Assembly: GCF_002741015.1 (NCBI RefSeq)
Contig: NZ_CP016616.1
Span: forward strand, 1,759,501-1,823,500
Length of the DNA: 64,000 nucleotides
Origin: Microvirga ossetica
Lineage (GTDB): Bacteria; Pseudomonadota; Alphaproteobacteria; Rhizobiales; Beijerinckiaceae
Direction: 5' to 3'
Notes under the pieces: generated by a model
What the model saw: the letters and a program-made list of their open reading frames with translations, nothing else
Databases searched by the model: none
Told to the model about the DNA's origin: nothing
Shown: piece by piece, positions 39,564-52,208 of the stretch
Numbering within the stretch: the first letter of the stretch is position 1
How the letters are laid out: every line of letters begins with the position of its first letter
Translations under genes and position numbers: made by a program

Positions 39564-40436
39564 CTAATCCGCGAACACCACCGTCTTGCGCCCGTTGAGC
39601 AGGATGCGGTCTTCCAGGTGGTAGCGCACGGCGCGGGCCAGCACGCGGCGCTCGATGTCGCGGCCCTTGCGCACGAGATCCTCCGCCGAGTCGCGATGGG
39701 TGATCGATTCCACGTCCTGTGCGACGATCGGGCCCTCGTCGAGATCGGAGGTCACGTAATGTGCCGTCGCGCCGATCAGCTTCACCCCGCGGGCATGGGC
39801 CTGGTGATAGGGCTTGGCGCCCTTGAAGCTGGGAAGGAAGGAGTGGTGGATGTTGATGCAGCGCCCGGTAAGCTTCGCGGCGAGACCGTCAGACAGAACC
39901 TGCATGTAGCGCGCGAGCACCACGAGATCGGTCTTGGAATCGCGGATGATTTCCCAGACTCTCGTCTCCTGCTCCATCTTCGTGTCCTTGGTGACCGGAA
40001 GATAGTGGAACGGAATGTCGCCGAGGCCCACATGGGGGTAGGTTTCGGCCGGATGGTTGGCGATCACGCCCGCGGGCTCGAAGTCGAGCTCGCCGATGCG
40101 CCAGCGATAGAGCAGGTCCGCAAGGCAATGGTCGAATTTCGACACCAGCAGCATGACGCGCCGCTTCTGGCTCGGATCGCGCAGGGTCCAGCTCATGCCG
40201 AGGCGCTCCGCCAGGGGCGTGAAGCCGCTCTTCAGCGCATCGAGATCGCTCTTGCCGGAGACCGGATCGAACACGACACGCATGAAGAACCGGTCGGTCT
40301 GCGTGTCGTCGTATTGCTGGGCGTCGAGAATGTTGAGGCCCGCATCCGACAGGTGCCCCGCCACGGCAGCGACGATACCGGGACGGTTCGCGCAGGCGAG
40401 CGTCAGGACGAAGCGTTGCGACGGTGACGAAGCCAT
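39564..40436 (-). CDS. purU: formyltetrahydrofolate deformylase
   Basis: A 290-residue enzyme: an N-terminal ACT domain ([20 protein letters not shown]), then a formyltransferase-fold domain with [19 protein letters not shown] (catalytic Asn/His) and [14 protein letters not shown] (catalytic Asp). It hydrolyses 10-formyl-THF to THF and formate, balancing one-carbon pools. It follows serA by 23 bp on the same strand, in a serC-serA-purU operon, which links serine output to folate use. Confidence 0.95.
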   Translation of the reverse strand: MASSPSQRFVLTLACANRPGIVAAVAGHLSDAGLNILDAQQYDDTQTDRFFMRVVFDPVSGKSDLDALKSGFTPLAERLGMSWTLRDPSQKRRVMLLVSKFDHCLADLLYRWRIGELDFEPAGVIANHPAETYPHVGLGDIPFHYLPVTKDTKMEQETRVWEIIRDSKTDLVVLARYMQVLSDGLAAKLTGRCINIHHSFLPSFKGAKPYHQAHARGVKLIGATAHYVTSDLDEGPIVAQDVESITHRDSAEDLVRKGRDIERRVLARAVRYHLEDRILLNGRKTVVFAD

Positions 40437-40459
40437 GATCGGGTCCTCGAGTTCTCGTT

Positions 40460-42052
40460 TTAGAATCGCACCGCGCGGGCGCGCTTGACCTGCGGGATCT
40501 CCTCGATCATGCGCAGGAGCTCGTCGGAGACCGGCTGGTCGACCGAGACGAAGCAGATGGCATCGCCGCCGGGCTTGTCGCGGCCGAGCGCGAAGGTCGC
40601 GACGTTGACGCCGGATTCGCCGAGCAGCGTGCCGAAGCGGCCGATGAAGCCGGGCTTGTCGTCGTTGCGCACATAGATCATGTGCGGCGCGAACTCGGCA
40701 TCGACCGCGATGTCGCGGATCTCGATGACCCGCGGCTTGCCGTCCTGGAACACGGTGCCGCCGGCATGGCGCGCCATGTCCTCCGCATCGACGACGATGC
40801 GCACGAAGCTCTCGTAGTCGCGCGCCGCATTCTCGCGCTTGACCTCTTCCACCGTGATGCCGCGGTCGCGCGCCACCAGCGGAGCCGACACCATGTTGAT
40901 GTCCTGCAGGAACGGGCGCAGCACGCCGGTCACCGCGGCGGAGGTGAGCGCGCGGGTGTTCATCTCTGCGACCGCGCCCTCGTATTCGATGCGGATGCCC
41001 TTGATCGGCGCCTCCGTGAGCTGGCCGAGGAAGGAGCCGAGCTTTTCGGCGAGCGCGACGAAGGGCTTCAGGCGCGGCGCCTCTTCCGCGGTGATCGACG
41101 GGAAGTTCACCGCATTCTGGATCGCGCCCTGGAGCAGGTAGTCCGACATCTGCTCGGCCACCTGCAGCGCCACGTTCTCTTGCGCCTCCGAGGTGGCGGC
41201 CCCCAGATGCGGCGTGCAGACCACGTTGGGATGACCGAAGAGCGGATTACTGGTGGCAGGCTCCTCGACGAACACGTCGAAGGCGGCGCCCGCCACATGG
41301 CCGGAATCGAGGGCTGCGCGCAATGCCGCCTCGTCGACGAGGCCGCCGCGGGCGCAGTTGACGATGCGCACGCCCTTCTTCGTCTTGGCGATGTTCTCGG
41401 CCGAGAGCACGTTCTTCGTCTTCTCGGTCATCGGCACGTGCAGCGTGATGATGTCGGCGCGGCGCAGCAGCTCGTCGAGCTCCACCTTCTCGACGCCGAG
41501 CTCGATGGCGCGCTCCGGCGAGAGGAACGGATCGTAGGCGATCACCTTCATGCGCAGGCCGATGGCGCGGTCGGCGACGATGGAGCCGATATTGCCGCAG
41601 CCGATGACGCCGAGCACCTTGGCGGTGAGCTCGACGCCCATGAAGCGGTTCTTCTCCCACTTGCCGGCCTGTGTCGAGGCATCGGCCTGCGGGATCTGGC
41701 GCGCCAGCGCGAACATCATGGCGATCGCATGCTCGGCGGTGGTGATGGAATTGCCGAAGGGCGTGTTCATGACGATGACGCCCTTCGCCGTGGCGGCGGG
41801 AATCTCGACATTGTCGACGCCGATGCCGGCGCGGCCGATCACTTTCAGGTTCGTGGCCTGTTCGAGGATCTTCGCCGTCACCTTGGTGGCGGAGCGGATG
41901 GCAAGGCCGTCGTAGTTGCCGATGATCTGGCTAAGCTTGTCCTTGTCCTTGCCGAGGTCGGGCTGGAAATCGACCTCGATGCCGCGATCCTTGAAGATCT
42001 GCACGGCGGCGGGGGACAGAGCATCGGAAATGAGAACGCGGGGAGCGGGCAT
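40460..42052 (-). CDS. serA: D-3-phosphoglycerate dehydrogenase
   Basis: A 530-residue long-form enzyme from ATG 42052 ([12 protein letters not shown]); a frame open to 42193 only adds repeat-derived sequence. The substrate domain comes first, then the NAD-binding [18 protein letters not shown], catalytic Arg in [14 protein letters not shown], and His in [14 protein letters not shown], followed by the intervening ASB domain and a C-terminal ACT domain ([19 protein letters not shown]). It oxidises 3-phosphoglycerate, the first step of serine synthesis. Feedback inhibition by serine is likely through the ACT domain. Confidence 0.96.
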   Translation of the reverse strand: MPAPRVLISDALSPAAVQIFKDRGIEVDFQPDLGKDKDKLSQIIGNYDGLAIRSATKVTAKILEQATNLKVIGRAGIGVDNVEIPAATAKGVIVMNTPFGNSITTAEHAIAMMFALARQIPQADASTQAGKWEKNRFMGVELTAKVLGVIGCGNIGSIVADRAIGLRMKVIAYDPFLSPERAIELGVEKVELDELLRRADIITLHVPMTEKTKNVLSAENIAKTKKGVRIVNCARGGLVDEAALRAALDSGHVAGAAFDVFVEEPATSNPLFGHPNVVCTPHLGAATSEAQENVALQVAEQMSDYLLQGAIQNAVNFPSITAEEAPRLKPFVALAEKLGSFLGQLTEAPIKGIRIEYEGAVAEMNTRALTSAAVTGVLRPFLQDINMVSAPLVARDRGITVEEVKRENAARDYESFVRIVVDAEDMARHAGGTVFQDGKPRVIEIRDIAVDAEFAPHMIYVRNDDKPGFIGRFGTLLGESGVNVATFALGRDKPGGDAICFVSVDQPVSDELLRMIEEIPQVKRARAVRF

Positions 42053-42065
42053 GGTGCACCTCTGA

Positions 42066-42232
42066 AAACCCTCTCCCCTCTGCGGGAGAGGGTGGCCTCG
42101 CTTAAGCGAGGTCGGGAGAGGGGCGGAATCTGTTGCGAGTGAGGCGAAAGGGGCGGTGCTTTTGACAAGAACGACCCCTCTCCCGGTCGGCATTTGCCGA
42201 CCACCCTCTCCCGCTAAAGGGGAGAGGGAAGA
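42066..42232. repeat. two CTCTCC/GGAGAGG repeat units between serA and serC
   Basis: Each unit reads like CTCTCCCCTCTGCGGGAGAG or its complement followed by a GC-rich tail (42068-42120 and 42177-42232, in opposite orientation). The same family is at 48425-48550 and 35600-35640. They form hairpins and probably separate transcripts or stabilise 3' ends. Confidence 0.65.
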
Positions 42233-42238
42233 GAAGCA

Positions 42239-43411
42239 TCAAGCCGCTTTCGCGAGCTTCGCCTTTTCCTGTGCGAAGGCCCAGTCGAGCCAGGGCGTCA
42301 GGGCTTCGAGATCGGATTGCTCGACGGTGGCGCCGCACCAGATGCGAAGGCCGGGAGGCGCATCGCGATAGGCGCCGATGTCGAGGGCCACGTTCTCCTT
42401 GTCGAGCGCGGAGGTGATGCCCTTGGCGACCTGCGCCACGGCCTCGGAGCCTTTCGCGACCACGTCGGGATCGGCGATGACGAGGCAGACGCTGGTGTTC
42501 GAGGCCGTCGCCGGCACCTTGGCGAGGTTGGCGATCCACGGGGTCTTCGCGACCCAGTCATGGATGACCTTCGCATTGGCATCGGCCTTGGCGACGAGGG
42601 CGTTCAACCCGCCGATGGACTTCGCCCATTCGAGCGCATCGATGTAATCCTCGACCGCGAGCATGGACGGCGTGTTGATGGTCTCGCCCTCGAAGATGCC
42701 CTCGATGAGCTTGCCGCCCTTGGTCATGCGGAAGATCTTCGGCAGCGGCCAGGCCGGCTTGTAGCTCTCGAGCCGCTCCACCGCGCGGGGCGAGAGGATG
42801 AGCATGCCGTGGGCCGCTTCACCGCCCAGAACCTTCTGCCAGGAGAAGGTGACCACATCGAGCTTCGCAAAATCGAGTTTTTGCGCGAAGGCCGCCGAGG
42901 TTGCGTCGCAGATCGTGAGACCTTCGCGGTTGGCCGCGATCCAGTCGGCGTTCGGCACGCGCACGCCGGAGGTGGTGCCGTTCCAGGTGAAGACCACGTC
43001 GCGGTTCTTGGTGTCGACTTGGCTAAGGTTGGGAAGCTCGCCGTAAGCCGCATTGATCACGCGGGCGTCTGAGAGCTTCAGCTGCTTGACCACGTCCGTG
43101 ACCCAGCCCTCGCCAAAGCTTTCCCAGGCCAGCATGTCGACCGGACGAGCACCCAGCATCGACCACAGCACCATCTCCACGGCGCCGGTGTCGGAGGCGG
43201 GCACGATGCCGATGCGGTAATCGGCCGGCACGTCCAGCACCTCGCGGGTGAGGTCGATGGCGAGCTTCAGGCGCGCCTTGCCGAGCTTCGCGCGGTGCGA
43301 GCGGCCGAGGCTGTCGGTCTTGAGGTTCTGGAGAGACCATCCGGGGCGCTTGGCGCAGGGGCCGGACGAAAAGAAAGGCGCGCGCGGACGCGCGGCGGGC
43401 AGGTTTGTCAT
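42239..43411 (-). CDS. serC: phosphoserine aminotransferase
   Basis: A 390-residue fold-type I PLP enzyme of the alphaproteobacterial serC type. N-terminal [42 protein letters not shown], the PLP lysine in [15 protein letters not shown], and [11 protein letters not shown] at the C terminus are visible. It converts 3-phosphohydroxypyruvate and glutamate to phosphoserine. It is the first gene of serC-serA-purU, preceded by a conserved-looking leader (43434-43490). Confidence 0.95.
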   Translation of the reverse strand: MTNLPAARPRAPFFSSGPCAKRPGWSLQNLKTDSLGRSHRAKLGKARLKLAIDLTREVLDVPADYRIGIVPASDTGAVEMVLWSMLGARPVDMLAWESFGEGWVTDVVKQLKLSDARVINAAYGELPNLSQVDTKNRDVVFTWNGTTSGVRVPNADWIAANREGLTICDATSAAFAQKLDFAKLDVVTFSWQKVLGGEAAHGMLILSPRAVERLESYKPAWPLPKIFRMTKGGKLIEGIFEGETINTPSMLAVEDYIDALEWAKSIGGLNALVAKADANAKVIHDWVAKTPWIANLAKVPATASNTSVCLVIADPDVVAKGSEAVAQVAKGITSALDKENVALDIGAYRDAPPGLRIWCGATVEQSDLEALTPWLDWAFAQEKAKLAKAA

Positions 43412-43433
43412 TGTAATCCATCCTTACAGATGG

Positions 43434-43490
43434 GCGCCTCTCGGTGGGGAGAGGTGTCCCGCCGACCGGTATGACGGAGCCTCGGGTCAC
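43434..43490 (-). promoter_or_regulatory. serC leader RNA element
   Basis: The minus-strand leader, 23-80 nt upstream of the serC ATG, reads ACCGGTCGGCGGGACACC followed by the hairpin CCTCTC-CCCACC-GAGAGG (43437-43454). Alphaproteobacteria carry a structured serC RNA motif at exactly this position; position and hairpin match what is known, while exact family membership is unverified. The remaining DNA up to 43758 holds no gene. Confidence 0.6.
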
Positions 43491-43758
43491 GGTCAACAGG
43501 ATTTGAGACCGCCAATCAAGATCCCGGAGTCGTCCGGGTATTCTCACCCAGCATCGAAGCGGACATTATCGAACTTGCCGGGTATGGCTGTGGTGCCGGA
43601 ACCTACTTTTCGGGGGAGAGACAGATTACGAAATCGTAATACAAAACATCGTGTTTGCTGCGTTATGGTCACAGCACTTGGCATATATTGTGCTAGGACA
43701 ACTTCCGATAATTATGAGCAAAGAGCCGACAAGGCCTCAAGACGAGTAAGGAGCGAGC

Positions 43759-45048
43759 ATGCGTGTGTCCGGTCAACTCGCCGTCATTGCCGTGCTGGGG
43801 GCAGCAGGCTTTGGCGGCTGGTACGCCTATAAGGGCGGCCATTTGGCCAATCTGCCCGTGATCGGCGCCTATGTGAGCCAACCACCCACGCAGCAGGCCG
43901 GCGCTCAGGGCGGTCCCGGCGGCCGTGGCCGTGGCGGTCAGGCAGGCCCTGCGGCGGTCGACGTGGACATCGTCAAGACCGGGCGCATCGTCGAGATGCG
44001 GGAATCGGTCGGCACGGTGCGTGCCTATGAATCGATCACTGTGACCGCCAAGGTGGCAGGCATCGTCGGCGAGATCGGCTTTGCCGAGGGCCAGAAGGTC
44101 AAGGCCGGGGACATGCTGATCCAGTTCGATGCCGCCGAGCGGCGCGCCGAGATCGAGCAGGCCGTGGCCGAGGCGAGCCGCGCCGAGGCGCTCCGCAACG
44201 AAGTCGCCATCAAGCTCGAACGCGCCCAGGCGCTCAGCCGCACCGGCGCCGGCACCGGCGCCCAGGTCGACGACCTGACGGCCCAGATCAAGTCGCTCGA
44301 CGGCTCGATCGCCTCCGCCCGCGCCCAGCGCAAGGCCGCCGAGGCCCGCCTCGAGGACCTGATGATCCGCGCCCCCTTCCCCGGCCGCGTCGGCACCCGC
44401 TCCGTCTCGCTCGGCGCCTATGTGGCGCCCGGCACCCGCATCACCTCCCTCGACGACCTGTCCAAGATCCGTCTCGACTTCGCGGTGCCGGAGAATCTTC
44501 TCGGGCGCCTCAAACCGGGCCAGACGGTCAACGCCACCTCCGCCGCCTATAAGGGCCGCATCTTCAAGGGCAGCGTTGCGACCATCGATCCCCGCGTGGA
44601 CCAGACCACCCGCACGGCGCGCCTGACCGCCGAGTTCGACAATTCGGACGAGGCCCTCAAGCCCGGCATGTTCCTGTCGGTGGCGCTCGAAGTGTCCACC
44701 AAGGACGATGCCGTCGTGGTGCCGGAGGAGGCCATCGTCAGCGAGGGCCTGCGCCACCTCGTCTATCCGGTGAAGGACAGCAAGGTGGAGCGCCGCGTCA
44801 TCACCATCGGCCAGCGCCAGGGCGGCAAGGTCGAGGTGGTGGACGGGCTGAAAGCCGGCGAGACGATCGTCGTCATGGGCGTTCAGCGCGTGCGGCCCGG
44901 CGCCGAGGTGATCGCCCGCCCGGTGGGATCCGGCGGCGGCCCCGCCCCGGCCGCCCCCGTTCCCGCGGCGAACCGGGAGCAGCCCTCCCGCTCCTCGTTG
45001 AACGTGCCGCAGGCCATCGGCAGCGCCCAGGCCGCTGAACGGAAGTGA
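43759..45048 (+). CDS. RND efflux periplasmic adaptor (membrane fusion protein)
   Basis: A 429-residue protein with an N-terminal membrane anchor (LAVIAVLGAAGFGGWYAY), a Gly/Pro-rich linker, and then the HlyD-type order. A lipoyl half ITVTAKVAGIVGEIGFAEGQ is followed by an alpha-hairpin (residues 130-200, with IEQAVAEASRAEALRNE), a second lipoyl half (IRAPFPGRVGTRSVSLGAYV), a beta barrel, and a membrane-proximal domain. It bridges the inner-membrane pump to an outer-membrane channel. It pairs with the pump gene 148 bp downstream; no TolC gene is here. Confidence 0.93.
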   Translation: MRVSGQLAVIAVLGAAGFGGWYAYKGGHLANLPVIGAYVSQPPTQQAGAQGGPGGRGRGGQAGPAAVDVDIVKTGRIVEMRESVGTVRAYESITVTAKVAGIVGEIGFAEGQKVKAGDMLIQFDAAERRAEIEQAVAEASRAEALRNEVAIKLERAQALSRTGAGTGAQVDDLTAQIKSLDGSIASARAQRKAAEARLEDLMIRAPFPGRVGTRSVSLGAYVAPGTRITSLDDLSKIRLDFAVPENLLGRLKPGQTVNATSAAYKGRIFKGSVATIDPRVDQTTRTARLTAEFDNSDEALKPGMFLSVALEVSTKDDAVVVPEEAIVSEGLRHLVYPVKDSKVERRVITIGQRQGGKVEVVDGLKAGETIVVMGVQRVRPGAEVIARPVGSGGGPAPAAPVPAANREQPSRSSLNVPQAIGSAQAAERK

Positions 45049-45195
45049 ACCAGTTCGTGTCATCCCCGGCGGTCCGCAGGACCGGGAAGGGGATCCATAA
45101 CGCCGAGCGTGATCGTGGATCCCCTTCTCTCGCTTCGCTCGCCGGGGATGACACCGCGAGCTTAGTCAAAAACCCTAACGGGATCGAATAGAACC
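45049..45195. repeat. REP-type repeat between adaptor and pump genes
   Basis: GTCATCCCCGGCGGTCCGC near 45060 and the inverted GCCGGGGATGACACC near 45141-45155, enclosing GGGGATCCATAA/GTGGATCCCCTT. It may modulate expression inside the operon. Confidence 0.6.
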
Positions 45196-48100
45196 ATGCA
45201 GGTTTCAGACCTCTTCATCCGTCGCCCCGTCTTCGCCGTCGTGGTCAGCCTGCTGCTGATCGTGGGTGGCCTTGCCGCGCTCATGAACCTGCCGGTTCGC
45301 GAATATCCGCAGACCGACCGCCCGGTCGTCTCGGTCTCCACCGTCTATCGCGGCGCCTCGAACGAGGTGATCGAGAGCCGGGTGACGGAGATCATCGAGG
45401 GCGCGGTCGCCGGCATCGAGGGCATTCGCCAGGTCACGTCCCAGAGCCAGAACGACCGCTCCTCGGTCTCCATCGAGTTCGAGGTCTCCCGCGATCCGGA
45501 AGCCGCGACCTCGGACGTACGCGACGCCGTGTCCCGCGTCTCCGGGCGCCTGCCGGACGGTGCCGATACGCCGGTGGTGCGCAAGGTCGATGCGAACGCC
45601 TCGGCCATCATGTGGGTCGGCGTCACCTCGACCACCCTCGACGCCCTCGAACTCAGCGACTACCTCAAGCGCGTCTATGTGGACCGCCTGTCCACCGTCC
45701 CCGGCGTCGCCAACGTCAACTTAAGCGGCGAACGGCGCTTCGCCATGCGCATCTGGGTCGACCGCCCGGCGCTCGCCGCCCGCGGCCTGACGGTGCAGGA
45801 TCTCGAAACCGCCATCAAGCGCCAGAACGTCGAGTTGCCCGGCGGCCGGATCGAGTCCTCGCAGCGCGAATTCACCGTCAAGACCGATTCCCGTCTCGCC
45901 ACGCCCGAGCAGTTCTCGCAGGTGATCGTCACCAACAAGAGCGGCTATCTCGTGCGCCTCGGCGAGGTCGCCCGAGTCGAGGTCGGGCCGGAGGATACGC
46001 GCTTCGAATTCTACCAGTCGGGCGAGACCGCCATCGGCATGGGCGTCGTGCGCCAGTCGACCGCCAACACGCTCGCCGTCGTCGATGGCGTGCGCCAGGA
46101 GCTGGAGGAGCTCAAGTCCTCGCTTCCGCCCGGCACCACGGCCGAGATCGCCTATGACGAGAGCCAGTTCATCCGCGCCTCCATCGACGGCGTGCTGCAC
46201 ACCCTCGTGGAAGGCGTGGCGCTGGTGATCCTCGTCATCCTGGTCTTCCTGCGCGACTGGCGCTCCACCATCGTGGCCATGGTGGCGATCCCCGTCTCCA
46301 TCACGGCGGCCTTCATGGTGATGTCCTTCTTCGGCGCATCGATCAACGTGCTGACTCTGCTCGCCATCGTGCTCGCCATCGGCATCGTGGTGGACGACGC
46401 CATCGTGGAGATCGAGAACGTGCACCGGCGCATCGAGGAAGGGCAGCCGCCGCTGCTCGCCTCCTTCGACGGCGCGCGCGAGATCGGCTTCGCGGTGATC
46501 GCCACCACCGCCACCCTGATGGCGGTGTTCGTGCCGCTCGCCTTCATGACCGGCAATACCGGCAAGCTCTTCCGCGAATTCGGCATCACCCTCGCCGCCT
46601 CGATCTTCTTCTCGGGCGTCGTGGCGCGCACGCTCACCCCGATGCTGTGCTCGAAGCTGATGGTCCCGGCCCATGGCCGGATCCAGCGCATGACCGAGCC
46701 GGTCTTCGAGAAGATGAACGGCGGCTACCGCTGGCTGCTCTCGCGCGCCTTGCGGATTCCGGTCGTCCTCCTGTTCATCGGCTTCCTGGTGTCGCTCTCG
46801 GCCTACGGCCTGTTCCAGTCCCTGCCGAAGGAGTTCGCTCCGACGGAGGACCGCGGCGCCATCATCGTCCGCCTCCAGGCGCCGGAGGGCGCGAACCTCG
46901 ACTACACCCGCGACCGGGTGAAGGAGGTCGAGCGCGCCCTCATGCCCCTGCAGGAGCAGGGCCTCGTCGCCTCCATGCTGAGCCAGGTGGCCCCCGGCTT
47001 CGCGCGCCCTTCCCCCGTCAACGAGGGCATCGTGATCGTGCGTCTCGTGCCGTGGGAGGACCGCACGGAGAGCCAGCAGGACATCGTGCGCCAGATGACG
47101 CCGAAGGTGTCGACCTTCCCCGGCGCGCGCGTGTCGCTGGTCAACCCGCCCGCCTTCGGCGGCGCCGGCGGTTTCGGCCAGCCGATCCAGTTCGTGCTCG
47201 GCGGTCCCGATTACGACACGATCCGCGGCTGGCGCGACCTCGTCATGCAGAAGGCCCAGGAGACGGGCAAGTTCGTCAACATGGACTCGAACTACCGCGA
47301 GTCGCAGCCGGACATCCGCGTCCAGATCGACCGGCAGCGCGCCGCCGATCTCAGCGTCTCGGTGGAGGATATCGGCCGCACGCTCGAACTGATGTTCGGC
47401 GAGACCGAGGTCTCGACCTTCGTCAGCCGCGGCGACGAGTATCCGGTGATCATGCGCGCACGGCCCGAGGACCGGGCATCGCCCAACGATCTCACCAATA
47501 CCTTCATCCGCGCGGGCAACGGCGAGCTCGTCCCCCTCTCCTCCTTCGTGACCCTCACGGAATCGGCCGCGCCGCAGGCGCTCAACCGCTTCGACCGCCT
47601 GCGCTCGATCACGATCCAGTCGTCCCTGACGCCCGGCGTCTCGATCGGCGAGGGCCTCGAGATCCTGCAGCAGATCGTCCGCGACAACCTGCCGGCGGAA
47701 GTGCGCATCGGCTATACGGGCCAGTCCAAGGACTTCCTCGACTCGACCGGCGCGATCTACGTGACCTTCGCCATGGCGCTCCTGGTGGTGTTCCTGGTGC
47801 TGGCGGCGCAGTTCGAAAGCTGGATCAACCCGTTCATCATCATGCTCACCGTGCCGCTCGCGGTGACCGGCGGATTGCTAGCCTTGTTCATCACCGGACA
47901 GACGCTCAACATCTACAGCCAGATCGGCATGATCCTGCTCATCGGCCTGATGACCAAGAACGGCATCCTGATCGTCGAGTTCTCGAACCAGCTGCGTGAG
48001 CGCGGATATTCCGTGCACGACGCCGTGCTCGAGGCCTCGGTGCTGCGCCTGCGGCCGATCCTGATGACCTCGATCGCCATGATCGGCGGCGCCGTCCCGC

Positions 48101-48357
48101 TCGCCTGGTCGACCGGCGCTGGCGCCGAGGCGCGCAACGCCATCGGCTCGGTGATTGTGGGCGGCGTCACGGTCTCGACGATGCTCACCGTGCTCGTCGT
48201 GCCCTCGATCTACCTGCTCCTCGGCGGCTTCACCAAGCCCGCAACTTACGTGAGCGAGATGCTCGACAAGCTCCGCGCCCAGACGGGTCAAGTCCCGCAC
48301 GGAGAGGATCTGCCGTCGCGGAGGAAAGAGGTTCCGCCGGCTCATCCGGCGGAGTAG
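45196..48357 (+). CDS. RND efflux pump inner-membrane permease
   Basis: A 1053-residue AcrB-type pump of full length. It starts DLFIRRPVFAVVVSLLLIVG and has two large periplasmic loops and twelve membrane helices in two groups. The proton-relay Asp pair is in GIVVDDAIVEIENVHRRIEE (helix 4), and GLMTKNGILIVEFSNQLRER marks the second half. It exports drugs or toxic small molecules by proton antiport with the upstream adaptor. The specific substrate is not predictable. A perfect palindromic terminator follows 6 bp after the stop. Confidence 0.95.
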   Translation: MQVSDLFIRRPVFAVVVSLLLIVGGLAALMNLPVREYPQTDRPVVSVSTVYRGASNEVIESRVTEIIEGAVAGIEGIRQVTSQSQNDRSSVSIEFEVSRDPEAATSDVRDAVSRVSGRLPDGADTPVVRKVDANASAIMWVGVTSTTLDALELSDYLKRVYVDRLSTVPGVANVNLSGERRFAMRIWVDRPALAARGLTVQDLETAIKRQNVELPGGRIESSQREFTVKTDSRLATPEQFSQVIVTNKSGYLVRLGEVARVEVGPEDTRFEFYQSGETAIGMGVVRQSTANTLAVVDGVRQELEELKSSLPPGTTAEIAYDESQFIRASIDGVLHTLVEGVALVILVILVFLRDWRSTIVAMVAIPVSITAAFMVMSFFGASINVLTLLAIVLAIGIVVDDAIVEIENVHRRIEEGQPPLLASFDGAREIGFAVIATTATLMAVFVPLAFMTGNTGKLFREFGITLAASIFFSGVVARTLTPMLCSKLMVPAHGRIQRMTEPVFEKMNGGYRWLLSRALRIPVVLLFIGFLVSLSAYGLFQSLPKEFAPTEDRGAIIVRLQAPEGANLDYTRDRVKEVERALMPLQEQGLVASMLSQVAPGFARPSPVNEGIVIVRLVPWEDRTESQQDIVRQMTPKVSTFPGARVSLVNPPAFGGAGGFGQPIQFVLGGPDYDTIRGWRDLVMQKAQETGKFVNMDSNYRESQPDIRVQIDRQRAADLSVSVEDIGRTLELMFGETEVSTFVSRGDEYPVIMRARPEDRASPNDLTNTFIRAGNGELVPLSSFVTLTESAAPQALNRFDRLRSITIQSSLTPGVSIGEGLEILQQIVRDNLPAEVRIGYTGQSKDFLDSTGAIYVTFAMALLVVFLVLAAQFESWINPFIIMLTVPLAVTGGLLALFITGQTLNIYSQIGMILLIGLMTKNGILIVEFSNQLRERGYSVHDAVLEASVLRLRPILMTSIAMIGGAVPLAWSTGAGAEARNAIGSVIVGGVTVSTMLTVLVVPSIYLLLGGFTKPATYVSEMLDKLRAQTGQVPHGEDLPSRRKEVPPAHPAE

Positions 48358-48362
48358 TAGGA

Positions 48363-48412
48363 GACCTCAAACAAAAACCCCGGCAGTACTGCCGGGGTTT
48401 TTGTTTGAGGTC
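48363..48412. terminator. 50-bp perfectly palindromic terminator
   Basis: A 25-bp perfect inverted arm with no loop bases: outer GACCTCAAACAAAAA, inner CCCCGGCAGT, then the exact complement ACTGCCGGGG TTTTTGTTTGAGGTC. It works in both orientations; the core GC stem followed by TTTTTG ends the pump transcript. Confidence 0.9.
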
Positions 48413-48424
48413 AGCCATTTTTTT

Positions 48425-48550
48425 ACCCTCTCCCCTCTGCGGGAGAGGGTGGCGAACGGAGTGAGCCGGGAGAGGGGCAGTCAGGTTGAGCACGCCCCCT
48501 CTCCCACCCTGCTTTCGCAGGGCACCCTCTCCCGCAAAGGGGAGAGGGAA
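48425..48550. repeat. pair of CTCTCC/GGAGAGG repeats downstream of glmM
   Basis: Two units (about 48425-48478 and 48498-48550) in opposite orientation, like those at 42066-42232. Together with the palindrome at 48363 they fill the gap between convergent genes. Confidence 0.65.
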
Positions 48551-48562
48551 GAAGTCGCGCTC

Positions 48563-49918
48563 TTACGCGGCAGCCTTCGAGGCCGCCTGCGTCACCGCCT
48601 CGACCACGTCGTCGACCACGCGGTTGACGAGGTCCTCGTTGTCGCCCTCGCCCATGACGCGGATGACCGGCTCGGTGCCGGAGGGACGGATCACGAGGCG
48701 GCCCGCCTGGCCCAGGGTCTCGCGGCCGGCCTCGATGGCCTTGATGACCGAGGCTTCCTGAAGCGGCTTGCCCGACTTGTAGCGCACGTTCTTGAGCACC
48801 TGCGGCAGGGGCTCGAAGCAATGGCAGACTTCCGAGACCGGCTTGTCCAGGCTCTTGACCACGGCGAGGAGCTGGAGCGCGGCCACCAGGCCGTCGCCGG
48901 TGGTGGTGTAGTCGGACATGATGATGTGGCCGGACTGCTCGCCGCCGAGATTGTAGCCGTTGGCGCGCATGTGCTCGAGCACGTAGCGGTCGCCGACCGC
49001 CGTGCGCACGAGGCCGAGCCCCATGCCGGTCAGATAGCGCTCGAGGCCGAGATTGGACATGATCGTCGCGACGATGCCGGGCTGGGCCAGGCGGCCGTCT
49101 TCCTTCCAGGAGCGGGCCACCACGCCCATGAGCTGGTCGCCGTCGACCTTGTGGCCCTTCTCGTCGACGATCAGCACCCGGTCCGCATCGCCGTCGAGGG
49201 CGATGCCCACATCGGCGCGCAGCTCGCGCACCTTGTGGATCAGGGCGTCCGGCGCCGTGGAGCCGACATCGTGGTTGATGTTGAAGCCGTTCGGCTCGAC
49301 GCCGATCGACACCACCTCGGCGCCGAGCTCCCACAGGGCCTCCGGGGCGACCTTGTAGCCGGCGCCGTTGGCGCAGTCGATCACCACGCGCATGCCCTCG
49401 AGGTCTATCTGGCGCGGCAGGGTCCGCTTGGCGAACTCGATGTAACGGGCCTGGACGCTCTCGATGCGCTTGGCGCGGCCGAGGGCGGCGGATTCGGACA
49501 GGCGCCGGGTCAGGTCGGAATCGATCAGGGCCTCGATCTGCAGCTCCATGTCGTCGCTGAGCTTGAACCCGTCGGGGCCGAACAGCTTGATGCCGTTGTC
49601 CTCGTAGGGGTTGTGAGAGGCGGAGATCATGGCGCCGAGGTCGCAGCGCATGGAGCGGGTCAGCATGGCGACGGCGGGCGTCGGGATCGGGCCGAGGAGC
49701 AGCACGTCCATGCCGACCGAGGTGAAGCCCGCCTGGAGGGCGGATTCGATCATGTAGCCGGAGAGCCGCGTATCCTTGCCGATCACGACCCGGTGGCGAT
49801 AATCGCCCCGCTGCTGGAACATGAGGCCGGCGGCCTGCCCGACCTTGAGGGCGAGATCCGGTGTGATGATCCCGTTCGCGCGGCCGCGAATGCCGTCTGT
49901 TCCGAAGTATTTACGCAC
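48563..49918 (-). CDS. glmM: phosphoglucosamine mutase
   Basis: A 451-residue enzyme. I take the GTG at 49918, giving [16 protein letters not shown], the conserved N terminus, with GGAG nine bases upstream. The phosphoserine loop is [15 protein letters not shown], the metal loop [11 protein letters not shown], the sugar-binding loop GGEQSGHI, and the C-terminal phosphate loop [15 protein letters not shown]. It converts glucosamine-6-P to glucosamine-1-P for peptidoglycan and LPS. It lies downstream of ftsH on the same strand, the usual rhizobial order. Confidence 0.96.
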   Translation of the reverse strand: MRKYFGTDGIRGRANGIITPDLALKVGQAAGLMFQQRGDYRHRVVIGKDTRLSGYMIESALQAGFTSVGMDVLLLGPIPTPAVAMLTRSMRCDLGAMISASHNPYEDNGIKLFGPDGFKLSDDMELQIEALIDSDLTRRLSESAALGRAKRIESVQARYIEFAKRTLPRQIDLEGMRVVIDCANGAGYKVAPEALWELGAEVVSIGVEPNGFNINHDVGSTAPDALIHKVRELRADVGIALDGDADRVLIVDEKGHKVDGDQLMGVVARSWKEDGRLAQPGIVATIMSNLGLERYLTGMGLGLVRTAVGDRYVLEHMRANGYNLGGEQSGHIIMSDYTTTGDGLVAALQLLAVVKSLDKPVSEVCHCFEPLPQVLKNVRYKSGKPLQEASVIKAIEAGRETLGQAGRLVIRPSGTEPVIRVMGEGDNEDLVNRVVDDVVEAVTQAASKAAA

Positions 49919-50092
49919 GTGCTTTGTCTCCGCATTCCGTCGCGCTGTGGCGCGTCTTGGCCTTTTCAAAGCAACCTCCCCGAATTCGGTCAAGGCTCAG
50001 AGCCAATTCGCGCCATCACAAGTGATAAGCGATTGTTACATGCCCGAAACCCGGCCCTTAAGAATATCAGTACTTCGAGGTAAACAAAAATA

Positions 50093-50115
50093 ACGCCCGC
50101 TGAAGCAGCGGGCGT
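50093..50115 (-). terminator. intrinsic terminator of ftsH
   Basis: ACGCCCGCTG-loop-CAGCGGGCGT, a perfect 10-bp stem with a 3-base loop, followed on the minus strand by TTATTTTTG, 28 bp after the ftsH stop. Confidence 0.85.
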
Positions 50116-50142
50116 CATGGGTTTTCAGGGTTTGCCGGCCAA

Positions 50143-52062
<1,920 letters not shown>

Positions 52063-52208
52063 CGGATCAGGTTCTGCCCCAGAGGGAGATGAAGCGTGAG
52101 GAGATCTCCCCGCGCGGTTGAACTCAATGTAGGCATACCGTCCCGCCTTGCCAAGGGAATGCGGCACCCATGCGGCACGATCCCACCTCAGTTGGCTAAG
52201 AGATTTGG

